Part shown: positions 27,219-36,932 of the stretch, one piece after another
Layout: each line of letters opens with the position of its first letter
Numbering within the stretch: position 1 is the stretch's first letter
NCBI RefSeq assembly: GCF_009834125.1
Contig: NZ_CP047146.1
Coordinates: forward strand, 8,216,501-8,280,500
Direction: 5' to 3'
Source of the DNA: Streptomyces sp. GS7
GTDB lineage: Bacteria > Actinomycetota > Actinomycetes > Streptomycetales > Streptomycetaceae
DNA: 64,000 bases
Made by a program: the position numbers and the translations under genes
Notes under the pieces: generated by a model
Seen by the model: only the letters and a program-made list of their open reading frames with translations
Told to the model about the DNA's origin: nothing
Databases searched by the model: none

Positions 27219-28136
27219 CTAGCTGTGGCCAAGCTCCTCCGCCGGCCCCGTGTCCTCCACGGATCCGCCGTCCGGCTCGGGCCGGAGGGCGATCGGCTCG
27301 ACGACCGTCTCGTCGAGCACCGGCTCCGCCGGCTTCGGCGGCTTCGGCATCACGGCGGCCTCGGAGTGCGCCCCGCAGCCGTACGAGAGGGAGACGACCC
27401 GGCCGTCGGCGGGGGCGAACTCGTTGGCGCAGACGCCGAACGCCTGCCGCAGGGAGCCGGCGAGCGGCGTGAGGAAGCCGCAGGTCATGCACGTGGCGGG
27501 GGCCGCTTGGGCCATCGGGGTCTTGGGGCCGTACGCCTCTTCCCAGCGGTCCGCGGCGGCGTGCAGGCCGTAGCGGGACAGAACCCGGGCGCGGGCCATG
27601 CCCAGCTCCTCGGCGACCGCGGCGATGCTGCCGCGCGCGGGGACGGGCTGGGCCGCCGGCGAGCCGGGGAGGACGTCCGCCTCTTCGGTGTCGGCGATCT
27701 CGGCGGCCATGCCCTCGGCGACCGCGGAGTTCGGCGCCGGCTGGTCCTCGCCGCTGTAGCCCGCCTCCAGCCGCAGGTCCTCGGCCTCCGTGGGCAGCAG
27801 GTCGCCGGGGCCCATGTCGCCGGGGCGCAGCCGCTCGCTCCAGGGCACCCACTCCGGGGCCTGCAGCGCGTCGGGGCCGGGCAGCAGGACCGACTCGTCC
27901 AGGGTGACGATCTTGGCGCGGGAGGCGCGGGCGACGGTGACGGCCCAGCGCCAGCCGCGGTATGACGGCTCCTCGCAGGCGAAGAGGTGGGTGACGACGC
28001 GATCTCCGTCGGCGACGGCGTCGATGTGCTCGCCGACCATGCCGGGCATCGCGACCTCCTCGGCCGCCGCACGGGCGAGGTCGACCGCCTCGGCGCACAG
28101 GCGGTCAGGGGTACGGCTTCGCATCGCAGCACTCAC
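27219..28136 (-). CDS. DUF3027 family protein
   Basis: 305 residues from GTG 28136 (ATG 28124 is an alternative). It contains MPGMVGEHIDAVADGDRVVTHLFACEEPSYRGWRWAVTVARA near the N-terminus. Further on come ATCMTCGFLTPLAGSLRQAFGVCANEFAPADGR and a YGCGAHSEA segment, whose Cys pairs (CxxC, C, CxxH-like) suggest metal binding. It matches the actinobacterial DUF3027 family, whose function is unknown to me. The same-strand neighbour downstream is the sacsin-type ATPase, beyond the inverted repeat. Confidence 0.85.
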   Translation of the reverse strand: MSAAMRSRTPDRLCAEAVDLARAAAEEVAMPGMVGEHIDAVADGDRVVTHLFACEEPSYRGWRWAVTVARASRAKIVTLDESVLLPGPDALQAPEWVPWSERLRPGDMGPGDLLPTEAEDLRLEAGYSGEDQPAPNSAVAEGMAAEIADTEEADVLPGSPAAQPVPARGSIAAVAEELGMARARVLSRYGLHAAADRWEEAYGPKTPMAQAAPATCMTCGFLTPLAGSLRQAFGVCANEFAPADGRVVSLSYGCGAHSEAAVMPKPPKPAEPVLDETVVEPIALRPEPDGGSVEDTGPAEELGHS

Positions 28137-28503
28137 AAGAATCGATTCTCTCTTCCACGCCGTCTCACGAGCGCGCCAGCCGGAGCTGTCCTGGTCCTGT
28201 CCGGACGACCGGCGGGGACCGGGGCGGGCGGAGCGGACCTGGGGACCGCGTCGACGTCCGCGCCCGGCTGGTTCGTTCGGTCGAGCGCACCTCTTGCGTT
28301 TCCATTCTGCGGGATCGCAAAGCAATAAGGCACGCGGCCGAAACAGACCGCCGGTGGCGCTCTGCACACGCTACCCCTTCAACGGTGTACGACCCCTCGG
28401 CGGGAGCGGCAAATGTCATGGGCAGCGGCTGGCGGACCGTGCGCCCCGCCCGGCGGGTGGGAGGAAGCGCCCTCTCCCGGGCGGGTTGGGGCACTATTGC
28501 CGG
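28137..28503. other. divergent promoter region between DUF3027 and MFS genes
   Basis: 367 bases between two outward-facing starts, containing more AT-rich patches (about 28130-28150 and 28295-28330) that are likely promoter elements. No coding sequence or clear repeat is seen. Confidence 0.45.
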
Positions 28504-29886
28504 GTGGCTGCCGTCAGGGCGACGAGGGAGTCGAGGGCCCGCCGGGCGGGCCGGTCGGCCGGGCGTGCGCTGCATCGGCCGTTCACCGGCGCGGCCCGCG
28601 GGCTGCGCCGCGCCACCCACGCCCACGGCGCCGGCGAATCGGGGCTGGCCAAGCTGATCGAGCTGCACGCGGTGAACTCCGCGGGCGACATGATGATCAC
28701 GGTCGCGCTGGCCTCGACGGTGTTCTTCTCGGTGCCGACCCATGAGGCGCGGGGCCGGGTGGCGCTCTACCTGGCGGTCACGCTGGCGCCGTTCGCGCTG
28801 CTCGCGCCGGTGGTCGGGCCGCTGCTGGACCGGGTGCCGCACGGCCGCCGGGCGGCGATGGCCGGCTCCATGCTGGCCCGGGCGGTGCTGGCCGTGATGA
28901 TGTCCGGCGCGGTGGCCGGCGGCGGGCTGGAGCTGTATCCGGCGGCGCTGGGGGTGCTGGTGTCGTCGAAGGCGTACGGGGTGGTGCGCAGCGCCGTGGT
29001 GCCGCGGCTGCTGCCGCCGCGGATCTCCCTGGTGAAGGCCAATTCGCGGGTGACGCTGTCGGGGCTGCTGGCCACGGGAGCGGCGGCGCCGATCGGGGCC
29101 GGGCTGGAGCTGATCGGGCCGAGCTGGCCGCTGTACGGGGCGTTCGCGGTGTTCGTGGGCGGAACGTTCCTGTCGTTCTCGCTGCCGCACAAGGTCGATT
29201 CCGGGAAGGGCGAGACCCGGGCCCGGCTGGCCTCCCGGGACGCCGCGGCGGGCCCCGTGCGCGGCCCCCGGCCCAAGCCGGGTCTGCGGACGGTCGGCCC
29301 GTCGGTGCTGCACGGCCTCCAGGCCAACGCCGCGCTCCGTTCGCTCTCCGGTTTCCTGACCTTCTTCCTGGCCTTCCTGCTGCGCGAGCACCCGCTGGGC
29401 GGCCTCGACGCGGCGGTCTCGCTGGGGCTGGTCGCGGTGGCCGCCGGCACCGGCAACGCCCTGGGCACGGCGCTCGGCGCCTGGCTCAAGGCGCGTGCCC
29501 CGGAGGCGATCGTCGCGTCGATGCTGGGGCTGGCGCTGGGCGCCATGGTCGTCGCGGCGCTCTTCTACGCGGTGCTGGCGATCGTCGTGGTGACCGCGGC
29601 GGCGGCCACCGCGGGGCTGTGCCAGGCGCTGGCGAAGCTGTCGCTGGACGCGATGATCCAGCGCGATGTCCCGGAGGCGGTACGGACCTCCGCGTTCGCC
29701 CGGTCAGAGACCGTGCTCCAGATGTCCTGGGTGGTGGGCGGCGCGATCGGGATCTCGCTGCCGCTGTTCGGGATGCTGGGCATGACGGTGGCCGCGGGCC
29801 TGGTGGGGCTGGGTGCCGCACTGGCCGTACGGGGGCTGCTGGGCGCGGCCCGGCGGGGCGGCCGGGCGGCACCGCGGGTGGTGTGA
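28504..29886 (+). CDS. MFS transporter, uncharacterised
   Basis: 460 residues from GTG 28504; the frame is open further upstream but without a ribosome binding site, and a CACTAT sequence just before the GTG suggests a leaderless transcript. A basic N-terminal tail of about 40 residues is followed by about twelve membrane helices. Loop motif GPLLDRVPHGRRAAMAGSML is MFS-like, as is FARSETVLQMSWVVGGAIGISLP. A basic loop of about 45 residues splits the two halves. Substrate unknown. Confidence 0.82.
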   Translation: MAAVRATRESRARRAGRSAGRALHRPFTGAARGLRRATHAHGAGESGLAKLIELHAVNSAGDMMITVALASTVFFSVPTHEARGRVALYLAVTLAPFALLAPVVGPLLDRVPHGRRAAMAGSMLARAVLAVMMSGAVAGGGLELYPAALGVLVSSKAYGVVRSAVVPRLLPPRISLVKANSRVTLSGLLATGAAAPIGAGLELIGPSWPLYGAFAVFVGGTFLSFSLPHKVDSGKGETRARLASRDAAAGPVRGPRPKPGLRTVGPSVLHGLQANAALRSLSGFLTFFLAFLLREHPLGGLDAAVSLGLVAVAAGTGNALGTALGAWLKARAPEAIVASMLGLALGAMVVAALFYAVLAIVVVTAAAATAGLCQALAKLSLDAMIQRDVPEAVRTSAFARSETVLQMSWVVGGAIGISLPLFGMLGMTVAAGLVGLGAALAVRGLLGAARRGGRAAPRVV

Positions 29887-29978
29887 GGCGCCCCGCCCGG
29901 CGCCCCGTGTGGCGGGCGCGGGTGCGGCGCGCCGCACCCGCGCGTGGCGCGCGCGGGGGCGCCCGATAGCCTGCCCGT

Positions 29979-30482
29979 ATGACCGCTGCGTTGATCTCCC
30001 GGGGCAAGGGCCGCCGCGCCGCCGCCGCCCTCGGTGCCGTGTCCCTGGGCCTGCTCACCCTCTCCGCCTGCCAGCAGCCGACATCGCTGGCGACCGTGAC
30101 CGTCGGTTCGACGACGGTGAAGGCCGAGGTGACCCCCGGCTGCGACGGCAACGGCAAGGTCCTCGACAAGCAGGCCCTCCAGGACTGCATCACCAAGAAG
30201 GGCACCGAGACCATCACGGTGCACCCGGGCGAGAAGGTCGGCGTCGGCGTCGACCCGAAGGTCGCCAAGGCCGGTTGGTTCGTGATCGGCGGGCAGCCCA
30301 TCATGCGCGCGCCCAGCACGGAGACGTACCGCACCTTCGACGCGGACGACCTCTTCAAGCAGACCAACCCGCAGACCGGCCAGACCGGCTACCTCGACGA
30401 GGTCACGCTGATGGTCGCCCAGGTCGGCCCCGGCCAGGGCCCCACCGCCATCTGGCACTTCAACCTGAAGAACAAGGACTGA
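29979..30482 (+). CDS. DUF2771 lipoprotein
   Basis: 167 residues. The signal peptide ends in a lipobox, LLTLSACQQP, so Cys31 would be lipidated. The mature part has a beta-rich pattern (TVTVGSTTVKAEVTPGC..., ETITVHPGEKVGVGVDPKVAKAGWFV) typical of DUF2771. It sits at the head of the mqnB-mqnD run with a 43-base gap, though a functional link to menaquinone is not evident. Confidence 0.83.
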   Translation: MTAALISRGKGRRAAAALGAVSLGLLTLSACQQPTSLATVTVGSTTVKAEVTPGCDGNGKVLDKQALQDCITKKGTETITVHPGEKVGVGVDPKVAKAGWFVIGGQPIMRAPSTETYRTFDADDLFKQTNPQTGQTGYLDEVTLMVAQVGPGQGPTAIWHFNLKNKD

Positions 30483-30525
30483 GCGCGCTGACCGTGGACC
30501 GGCGGCCCGTGGCGGGGACCGCCTG

Positions 30526-31272
30526 ATGCGGGTGCTGGTCGTCACCGCGGTGGCCGCCGAACGCGACGCGGTGTGCGGCGCCGGGGAGGCGTACGGGTCC
30601 CGGACGCTGCCCGGCGGCTACGAGCTGCGCCGCGCGCCCGGCGGTTCGCCGGCCCCGGACGTGCTGGCCGCCGGCGTCGGCCCGGCCGCCGCGTCCGCCG
30701 GTACGGCCACCGCGCTGACCGCCGCCGCACTCGCCGGCGAGCCGTACGGGCTGGTGGTCTCGGCGGGCATCGGCGGCGGGTTCGCACCCGCCGCGCCGCT
30801 GGGCTCGGTGGTGGTCGCGGACGCGATCGTCGCCGCCGACCTGGGCGCCGAGACCCCCGACGGCTTCGTCCCGGTCACCGAACTCGGCTTCGGGACCGTG
30901 GCGCACCGGCCCGACCCGGCGCTGGTCCGGGCCGTCGCGGCGGCGGCCGGCGCAGCGGCCGGCCCCGTCGTCACGGTCTCCACGGTCACCGGCAGCGCCG
31001 CCCGCGCCGCCGAGCTGGCGGCCCGTCACCCGGGGGTGCTGGCCGAGGCGATGGAGGGGTTCGGCGTCGCCGAGGCCGCCGCCGCGCACGGCCTGCCCGT
31101 GCTGGAGATCCGTACGGTCTCCAACGCCGTCGGCCCCCGCGACCGCGCCGCCTGGCGGATCGGTCCCGCGCTCGCCGCGCTGACCGGCGCCTTCCGTACG
31201 TTCCCCGACGCCCTGACGGCCGCCGCCGGACCGGCGCCGGGGACGGCTCCGTCCCCGAGGAGGACCCCGTGA
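30526..31272 (+). CDS. mqnB: futalosine hydrolase
   Basis: 248 residues. It is a nucleosidase-fold protein starting MRVLVVTAVAAERDAV. It has LVVSAGIGGGFAPAAPLGSVVVAD in the purine-nucleoside-phosphorylase-like core and AEAMEGFGVAEAA, the acidic catalytic segment. MqnB cleaves futalosine to hypoxanthine and dehypoxanthine futalosine in the alternative menaquinone pathway. The next gene is mqnD, overlapping by GTGA, which makes the assignment firm. The C-terminus carries about 20 extra Pro/Ala residues. Confidence 0.93.
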   Translation: MRVLVVTAVAAERDAVCGAGEAYGSRTLPGGYELRRAPGGSPAPDVLAAGVGPAAASAGTATALTAAALAGEPYGLVVSAGIGGGFAPAAPLGSVVVADAIVAADLGAETPDGFVPVTELGFGTVAHRPDPALVRAVAAAAGAAAGPVVTVSTVTGSAARAAELAARHPGVLAEAMEGFGVAEAAAAHGLPVLEIRTVSNAVGPRDRAAWRIGPALAALTGAFRTFPDALTAAAGPAPGTAPSPRRTP

Positions 31273-32120
31273 CCCGGCCGCTGAACATCGCCTACTCGCC
31301 GTGCCCGAACGACACCTTCGTGTTCGACGCCCTGGCGCACGGCCGGGTCCCGGACGCGCCGGAGCTGGCGGTCACCTTCGCCGACATCGACCTCACCAAC
31401 GGCATGGCCGAGCGCGGTGAGTTCGACGTGCTGAAGGTGTCGTACGCGGTGCTGCCGTGGGTGCTCGACGACTATGCGCTGCTGCCCTGCGGTGGGGCGC
31501 TGGGGCGCGGCTGCGGCCCCCTGGTGCTGACCCGCGAGCCGGGGACGGCGGCGGATCTGGCGGGCAAGACGGTGGCGGTGCCCAGCGAGCGGTCGACGGC
31601 GTATCTGCTGTTCCGGCTGTGGGTCGCCGCCGAGGTGCCGGGCGGGGTCGGCGAGGTCGTGGTGCTGCCGTTCCACGAGATCATGCCGGCCGTCCGGGAC
31701 GGCAGGGTCGACGCCGGACTGGTCATCCACGAAGCCCGGTTCACGTACCAGGACTACGGGCTGAGCTGCCTCGCCGACATGGGCGAGCACTGGGAGCACA
31801 CCACCGGTCTGCCGATCCCGCTCGGCGCGATCATCGCCAAGCGCTCGCTGGGCGAGCCGGCGCTGCGCAGGCTGGCGGCGGCGATCCGCTCGTCCGTCCT
31901 GATGGCCTGGGACGACCCGGAAGCCTCCCGTCCCTACGTGCTGGAGCACGCCCAGGAGATGGACCCGAAGGTCACCGACCAGCACATCGGGCTGTACGTC
32001 AACGAATTCACCGCCGACCTCGGCGAGGACGGCTATGCCGCGGTGCGCGGGCTGCTCACCCGCGCCGCGGCCGAGGGGCTGGTGCCGCCCCTCGGCCGCG
32101 ATGCGCTGAACTTCGTGTGA
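31269..32120 (+). CDS. mqnD: 1,4-dihydroxy-6-naphthoate synthase
   Basis: 283 residues from GTG 31269, overlapping mqnB. It begins RPLNIAYSPCPNDTFVFDALAHG, the MqnD signature. It continues with VAVPSERSTAYLLFRLW and LVIHEARFTYQDYGLSCLADMGEHWE, the periplasmic-binding-protein-like active-site region with the conserved His. It converts cyclic de-hypoxanthine futalosine to 1,4-dihydroxy-6-naphthoate. Other mqn genes are not in the window. Confidence 0.95.
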   Translation: MTRPLNIAYSPCPNDTFVFDALAHGRVPDAPELAVTFADIDLTNGMAERGEFDVLKVSYAVLPWVLDDYALLPCGGALGRGCGPLVLTREPGTAADLAGKTVAVPSERSTAYLLFRLWVAAEVPGGVGEVVVLPFHEIMPAVRDGRVDAGLVIHEARFTYQDYGLSCLADMGEHWEHTTGLPIPLGAIIAKRSLGEPALRRLAAAIRSSVLMAWDDPEASRPYVLEHAQEMDPKVTDQHIGLYVNEFTADLGEDGYAAVRGLLTRAAAEGLVPPLGRDALNFV

Positions 32121-32143
32121 GCCGGCGGGCGCCGGCCCGGACG

Positions 32144-32527
32144 TCAGACGTCGAGCTGGTCGGCGACCGCCCGCAGCATGCCGGCGATCTTGCCGCCGTG
32201 CGCCTTGTCGGGGTAGCGCCCGCGCTCCAGCTGCTGGGTGACGTTCTCCAGGAGAGTGGTGAGGTCCTGGACGATCGAGGCGAGTTCGTCGGGCTTGCGG
32301 CGCTGCGCCGCGGCGACCGAGGGAGCGGGGTCGAGGAGGGTCACGCTGAGCGCCTGGTCGCCCCGCTGGCCTGCGACGACACCGAATTCGACACGTTGCC
32401 CGGGCTTGAGTGCGGCCACGCCGTCGGGCAGCACCGACGAATGTACGAAGACGTCACCGCCGTCATCGCGGGAGAGAAAGCCGAAGCCCTTCTCACTGTT
32501 GAACCACTTGACCTTGCCGGTAGGCAC
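32144..32527 (-). CDS. cold-shock-domain protein with C-terminal extension
   Basis: 127 residues from GTG 32527, with GAGGA five bases upstream. The first 65 residues are a [24 protein letters not shown] with RNP1, and DVFVHSSVL with RNP2. The second half ([28 protein letters not shown] onward) is helical and specific to an actinobacterial subgroup, roughly doubling the usual CspA length. Binds single-stranded nucleic acid; role in cold or growth response is inferred from the family. Confidence 0.93.
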   Translation of the reverse strand: MPTGKVKWFNSEKGFGFLSRDDGGDVFVHSSVLPDGVAALKPGQRVEFGVVAGQRGDQALSVTLLDPAPSVAAAQRRKPDELASIVQDLTTLLENVTQQLERGRYPDKAHGGKIAGMLRAVADQLDV

Positions 32528-32733
32528 GTCTGTCCTCGTCCTCGTACTCGTCGGAAAATTCTGGGCTGGGCTCACTTGCGTCACTGCGGAAAAATGCGCA
32601 AGCGAAAATTGGTCTGGATAGCACTGCAGCGGGCCACAGGACCCGCCACCACAAGGCTAATGGTCCGCTGGCCGGTGACAAGACGTCGCCAGGGGGATCC
32701 GCAGCGCTTCTGGCCCGGACTTACCCTGGTCAG

Positions 32734-33000
32734 GTGTCTGACGAAACTCCCCAGGCCGGGGATCTGCTGGTCCGAATCGGCGCGATCGTGTTCCTAGTTG
32801 GCGCAGTGGCCACTCTCGCCACCGTGATGCCGCTGTTCCTCGGTACGCACCCGCTGCCGTGGGTCTTCTACTGGGTGTCCATGCTGATGGGCGCCGGTTT
32901 CCTGATCGCCGGTGCCGGAGTGGTCCGCTCCGTCGCCGCGCAGCGGCGTCAGGCGGAGGCGGCGGCCCCGTCCGCGCCCGCCGCGCCACCCGCCACGTAA
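32734..33000 (+). CDS. small two-helix membrane protein
   Basis: 88 residues from GTG 32734. Two hydrophobic segments (VRIGAIVFLVGAVATLATVMPLFL and VFYWVSMLMGAGFLIAGAGVV) are followed by an Ala/Pro-rich tail. Its last 52 bases overlap the convergent HAD gene, so the tails of both proteins are encoded by the same DNA. Function unknown. Confidence 0.75.
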   Translation: MSDETPQAGDLLVRIGAIVFLVGAVATLATVMPLFLGTHPLPWVFYWVSMLMGAGFLIAGAGVVRSVAAQRRQAEAAAPSAPAAPPAT

Positions 33001-33602
33001 CGATCCAGCCACGACGGGAAGTCCGTCAGGTCGGCGAGCAGCACCTCGGCGCCGGCCGCCCGCAACTCGTCGATGCCGCACGGCCCGGTGGCGACCGCGA
33101 CGGACAGCGCGCCCGCGGTGCGCGCCCCGCGCACGTCCCCGGTGTGGTCGCCGACGTACACCCGCGCACCGTGCTCGCGCAGCGCCTCGGCCTTGGCCTC
33201 CGCCCACAGCGAGCCGATCACCGCGTCCGCGGCGATACCCAGGTGGGCGAGATGCAGCTTGGCGTTCGGCTCGTACTTGGCGGTGACGACGACGGCCCGG
33301 CCGCCGGCCGCGTGCACCGCGTCGACCGCCTCCCGGGCGCCGGGCATCGCGAGCGTCCCCGTGATGGCGTGCTCCGGGTACAGCTCCCGGTAGATCCCGC
33401 TGATCTCCGCCACCCGCTCCTCGGGGAACCACCGGCGGATCTCCTCCTCCAGGGGCGGCCCGAGCCGGGTCACCGCGGCGTCGGCGTCGACGTAGGTGCC
33501 GGTCCGGGCGGACAGCGCCTGGTAGGCGGCCTTGATGCCGGGCCGGGAGTCGATCAGCGTCATGTCGAGGTCGAAGCCGACCGTGAGGGGGTGCGCAGCC
33601 AT
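32949..33602 (-). CDS. HAD-superfamily phosphatase (phosphoglycolate-phosphatase-like)
   Basis: 217 residues from ATG 33602. HAD motif I is GFDLDMTLIDSRPG with both catalytic aspartates, motif II VVVTAKYEPN, and motif IV VYVGDHTGDVRGARTAG. A helical cap lies between motifs I and II, as in PGP-type enzymes. The substrate is a small phosphomonoester, not further specified. Its C-terminal Ala/Gly-rich tail overlaps the opposite gene. Confidence 0.9.
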   Translation of the reverse strand: MAAHPLTVGFDLDMTLIDSRPGIKAAYQALSARTGTYVDADAAVTRLGPPLEEEIRRWFPEERVAEISGIYRELYPEHAITGTLAMPGAREAVDAVHAAGGRAVVVTAKYEPNAKLHLAHLGIAADAVIGSLWAEAKAEALREHGARVYVGDHTGDVRGARTAGALSVAVATGPCGIDELRAAGAEVLLADLTDFPSWLDRYVAGGAAGADGAAASA

Positions 33603-33645
33603 GCCGGCCATTGTGCCCGCAGCCGTCACCCACCGGGACGTAGGG

Positions 33646-33664
33646 TTAGCCTTGCCTTACCTGA
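33646..33664 (+). promoter_or_regulatory. probable iron box (DmdR/IdeR site)
   Basis: TTAGCCTTGCCTTACCTGA matches 13 of 19 bases of the actinobacterial iron box TTAGGTTAGGCTCACCTAA. It lies about 85 bases before the first gene of a ferric-siderophore importer, where DmdR1/IdeR would repress transcription when iron is plentiful. Confidence 0.7.
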
Positions 33665-33747
33665 CCTCCGGCCGCCGGCCGGCCGACCGACGCCGCCGGG
33701 CGGCACCGCCCGCCCCCGTGCGAAAGGGACCCCGAGCCAGTGAAGCC

Positions 33748-34764
33748 ATGCCGGTGAAGCCGAAGCCCCGGATGCGGAGCCGACGGCTGGTCCTGACCGC
33801 GCTGGCGGTGCTGGCGCTGCTGCTGGCGGTGCTCTTCTCGCTGGCGGTCGGCAGCCGCGCGTTCGCGCCGTCCGAGGTCGTCGCGGCGCTGTTCCACGGC
33901 GGCGGCGGCGATGCCGTGCAGGTCGTGCGGTTCCTGCGGCTGCCGCGCACCCTGATCGGCCTGATGGTCGGCGCCGCGCTCGCCCTGGCCGGCACGGTGA
34001 TGCAGGGCCTGACCCGCAACCCGATCGCCGACCCCGGCATCCTGGGCATCAGCCAGGGCGCCTCGGCCGCGGTGGTGGCCGCCATCGCCTTCGCCGGGGT
34101 GCACACCCTGACCGGCTACGTCTGGTTCGCGTTCGCCGGCGCGGGCATCGCCTCCGTCGTCGTCTACGGCATCGCCACCCGCGGCCGCGGCGGCGCCACC
34201 CCGGTCAAGCTCGCCCTCTCCGGTGCCGCGATCAACGCGCTGCTGGTGTCGGTGTCGATGGCGATCCTCACCACCAAGGCCGCGGCGCTCGACGAGTTCC
34301 GGTTCTGGCAGGTCGGTTCGCTCACCGGGCGGGACGCCGCGGTGGCCGCGCAGATCTGGCCGTTCCTGCTGGTCGGCGCGGTGCTGGTGCTGTCCGTGGC
34401 ACGCGGTCTGGACGCGCTGGCGCTCGGCGAGGACGTTGCCCGGGGGCTGGGCCAGAACGTCGCGACCGTACGGATCGTGGGCGGGCTCGGCGCGACGGTG
34501 CTGACCGGCGCGGGGGTCGCGGCGGCCGGCCCGATCGCCTTCGTCGGCCTCGCCGTACCGCATCTCGCCCGCGCGGTCGTGGGCGGCGACCACCGCTGGA
34601 TGCTCCCGATGGCGGCGCTGCTCGGGCCGGTCATCGTGCTGGTCGCGGACACCGTCGGGCGGATCGTCTTCCCGCCGTCGGAGGTCCCGGCGGGTGTGAT
34701 GACCGCGCTGATCGGGGTGCCGTTCCTGGTCACCCTCGTACGGCGCAGGGCGGTGGCGGCATGA
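33748..34764 (+). CDS. FecCD-type iron-siderophore ABC permease
   Basis: 338 residues from ATG 33748. Multiple membrane helices with family motifs: [43 protein letters not shown] near residue 65, and [23 protein letters not shown] near 265, the cytoplasmic coupling loop. It is the first permease of a four-gene importer and overlaps the next gene by ATGA. An iron box lies upstream. Confidence 0.95.
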   Translation: MPVKPKPRMRSRRLVLTALAVLALLLAVLFSLAVGSRAFAPSEVVAALFHGGGGDAVQVVRFLRLPRTLIGLMVGAALALAGTVMQGLTRNPIADPGILGISQGASAAVVAAIAFAGVHTLTGYVWFAFAGAGIASVVVYGIATRGRGGATPVKLALSGAAINALLVSVSMAILTTKAAALDEFRFWQVGSLTGRDAAVAAQIWPFLLVGAVLVLSVARGLDALALGEDVARGLGQNVATVRIVGGLGATVLTGAGVAAAGPIAFVGLAVPHLARAVVGGDHRWMLPMAALLGPVIVLVADTVGRIVFPPSEVPAGVMTALIGVPFLVTLVRRRAVAA

Positions 34765-35858
34765 CGGCCCCGGCAGCCACCACGCCCCCGCCGACGTCCG
34801 CGGTCCGCCCCGCCGGCCACGTCGTGGTCCGGGCCGGCCGCGCCTCCTTCCTGGTGCACCGCCGCGCGGCCCTGGTGGCCGGTGGGCTGGCCGTGCTCCT
34901 GGGGGCGGTCTGCGTCGCCTACCTCTGCGTCGGCGAGAGCTTCGTCGCCCCCTCCGAGGTGCTCAAGGTCCTGCTGGGCGAGCGCTCCTCCCACGACCTG
35001 GTCGTCGGCACGCTGCGGCTGCCGCGGATGGCCGTCGGCCTGCTCGCCGGGGCGGCGTTCGGCGTGGCCGGCGCGCTGATCCAGACCGTGGCCCGCAATC
35101 CACTCGCCAGCCCGGACATCATCGGCGTCACCCAGGGCGCCGGCGCGCTGACGGTCGGCTCGATGACCTTCGGCATCACCACGTACTCCGTGCTGCCGTA
35201 CCTGTCCGTGGCGGGCGGCGTGCTGGCGGCCGTCCTGGTCTACGTCTTCGCCTGGCGGGGCGGACTGCACGCCACCCGCTTCGTCCTCATCGGCATCGGC
35301 TTCGCGGTCGCGCTCCGCTCGGTCACCCAGCTCTTCCTCACCAAGGGCGACTACCTGGTGGCACAGCAGGCCCAGGTGTGGATGACCGGCTCGCTGAACG
35401 GGCGCGGCTGGCCGGAGGCGGCGCCCCTGGGGTGGGCGCTGCTGGCCCTGCTGCCGGCGGTCCTGTGGGCGGCGCGCGCCCAGCGGACCGTCTCCCTGGA
35501 CGACGACACCGCGACCGCGCTGGGCATCCGGCTGGGCCGCACCCGGCTCGGGCTGGTCGCGGTCGGCGTGGTCCTGGCGTCGATGGCGACGGGCGCGGCG
35601 GGCCCGGTCGACTTCGTGGCGCTGCTGGCGCCGCAGATCGCCCGCCGGCTGACAAGGACCGCGCAGATCCCGCTGCTCTGCTCGGCGCTGCTGGGCTCCG
35701 TCATCGTCGTAATGGGCGATCTGCTCGCCCGCAAGCTGCTCGCGCCGACCGAACTCCCGGTGGGTGTGCTGACCGCCGCCGTCGGCGCCCCGTATCTGAT
35801 CTGGCTGATCGTCAGGGGCCATCGGGTCCGTGGCCGTGCCGCAGGAGGAAGAGCGTGA
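34761..35858 (+). CDS. FecCD-type iron-siderophore ABC permease, second subunit
   Basis: 365 residues, translationally coupled to the previous permease. Motifs [44 protein letters not shown] and [24 protein letters not shown] match the family. It pairs with the upstream permease to form the membrane channel. Its stop overlaps the GTG of the ATPase gene. Confidence 0.95.
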   Translation: MTAPAATTPPPTSAVRPAGHVVVRAGRASFLVHRRAALVAGGLAVLLGAVCVAYLCVGESFVAPSEVLKVLLGERSSHDLVVGTLRLPRMAVGLLAGAAFGVAGALIQTVARNPLASPDIIGVTQGAGALTVGSMTFGITTYSVLPYLSVAGGVLAAVLVYVFAWRGGLHATRFVLIGIGFAVALRSVTQLFLTKGDYLVAQQAQVWMTGSLNGRGWPEAAPLGWALLALLPAVLWAARAQRTVSLDDDTATALGIRLGRTRLGLVAVGVVLASMATGAAGPVDFVALLAPQIARRLTRTAQIPLLCSALLGSVIVVMGDLLARKLLAPTELPVGVLTAAVGAPYLIWLIVRGHRVRGRAAGGRA

Positions 35859-36766
35859 CCGAGCGAGTGGGTGCCGGGGAGCGTGCCGCCGAGGGCGGGA
35901 GCGTCCCCGCCGACGCGGACGAGGCGGCGGACGGCGGACGGGACGGCGTCCGGGCAGGGCCGGGCGGCGCCCGCCTCACGGCCCGCGAACTGACCCTCGC
36001 CTACGAGGACCGCGTCGTCGTCGACGGTCTGGACCTGGACGTCCCGCACGGCGCGGTCACCGTCGTCGTCGGCCCCAACGCCTGCGGCAAGTCGACGCTG
36101 CTGCGCGCCCTGGGGCGGCTGCTGCGGCCCCGCGGCGGCGCCGTCCTCCTGGACGGCACGGACCTCGCCCGCATCCCCACCAGGAAGCTCGCCCGGTCGC
36201 TCGGCCTGCTCCCGCAGACGCCGGTCGCGCCTGAGGCGATCACCGTCGCCGATCTGGTCGCCCGTGGCCGCCAGCCGCACCAGCGCTGGTGGCAGCAGTG
36301 GTCGGAGGCGGACGAGCGCGCCGTGGCCGAGGCGATGGCGCGTACGGACATAGCGATGCTGGCCGACCGGCCGGTCGACGAACTCTCCGGGGGCCAGCGC
36401 CAACGCGTGTGGATCGCCATGGCTCTCGCCCAGGAAACCGATCTCCTCCTCCTCGACGAGCCGACCACCTACCTCGACATCTCCCACCAGGTCGAGGTCC
36501 TCGACCTGGTCCGCCAGCTCAACCACGACCGCGACCGCACCGTCGTCGCCGTCCTCCACGACCTCAACCAGGCCGCCCGCTACGCCGACCACCTGGTGGC
36601 GATGAAGGCGGGCCGGATCGTCGCCCAGGGGCACCCCGGGAAGGTCGTCACCGCCGACCTGGTCCGCGAGGTCTTCGGCCTGGACTCGGTGGTCGTACCG
36701 GACCCGGTGACGGGTTCCCCGCTGGTGGTCCCGGGCCGCCCGTGGGAACGCCCGTCGGACGACTGA
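35855..36766 (+). CDS. ABC transporter ATPase for siderophore uptake
   Basis: 303 residues from GTG 35855, with AGGAGGAAGAG just upstream. An acidic tail of about 40 residues precedes the domain. Walker A is [12 protein letters not shown], the Q-loop follows in [14 protein letters not shown], the signature is [19 protein letters not shown], Walker [14 protein letters not shown] and the H-loop [14 protein letters not shown]. It belongs to the FepC/FhuC group and powers the adjoining permeases. Confidence 0.95.
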   Translation: MTERVGAGERAAEGGSVPADADEAADGGRDGVRAGPGGARLTARELTLAYEDRVVVDGLDLDVPHGAVTVVVGPNACGKSTLLRALGRLLRPRGGAVLLDGTDLARIPTRKLARSLGLLPQTPVAPEAITVADLVARGRQPHQRWWQQWSEADERAVAEAMARTDIAMLADRPVDELSGGQRQRVWIAMALAQETDLLLLDEPTTYLDISHQVEVLDLVRQLNHDRDRTVVAVLHDLNQAARYADHLVAMKAGRIVAQGHPGKVVTADLVREVFGLDSVVVPDPVTGSPLVVPGRPWERPSDD

Positions 36767-36932
36767 CCGCCCCGCTCCCGCCTGCCTGCCTGCCTGCCGG
36801 GCACCCCTTCCCGGGTACGTCTCCCCGTCGGGCATCGCTTCCCCGTCCGGTACCGGTCCCCGCCTGACACCGCTCCATCCCGATACCGCTCCACCCCGCC
36901 TTCCGCCGCCGTACGAGCCGAAAGGACATGCC

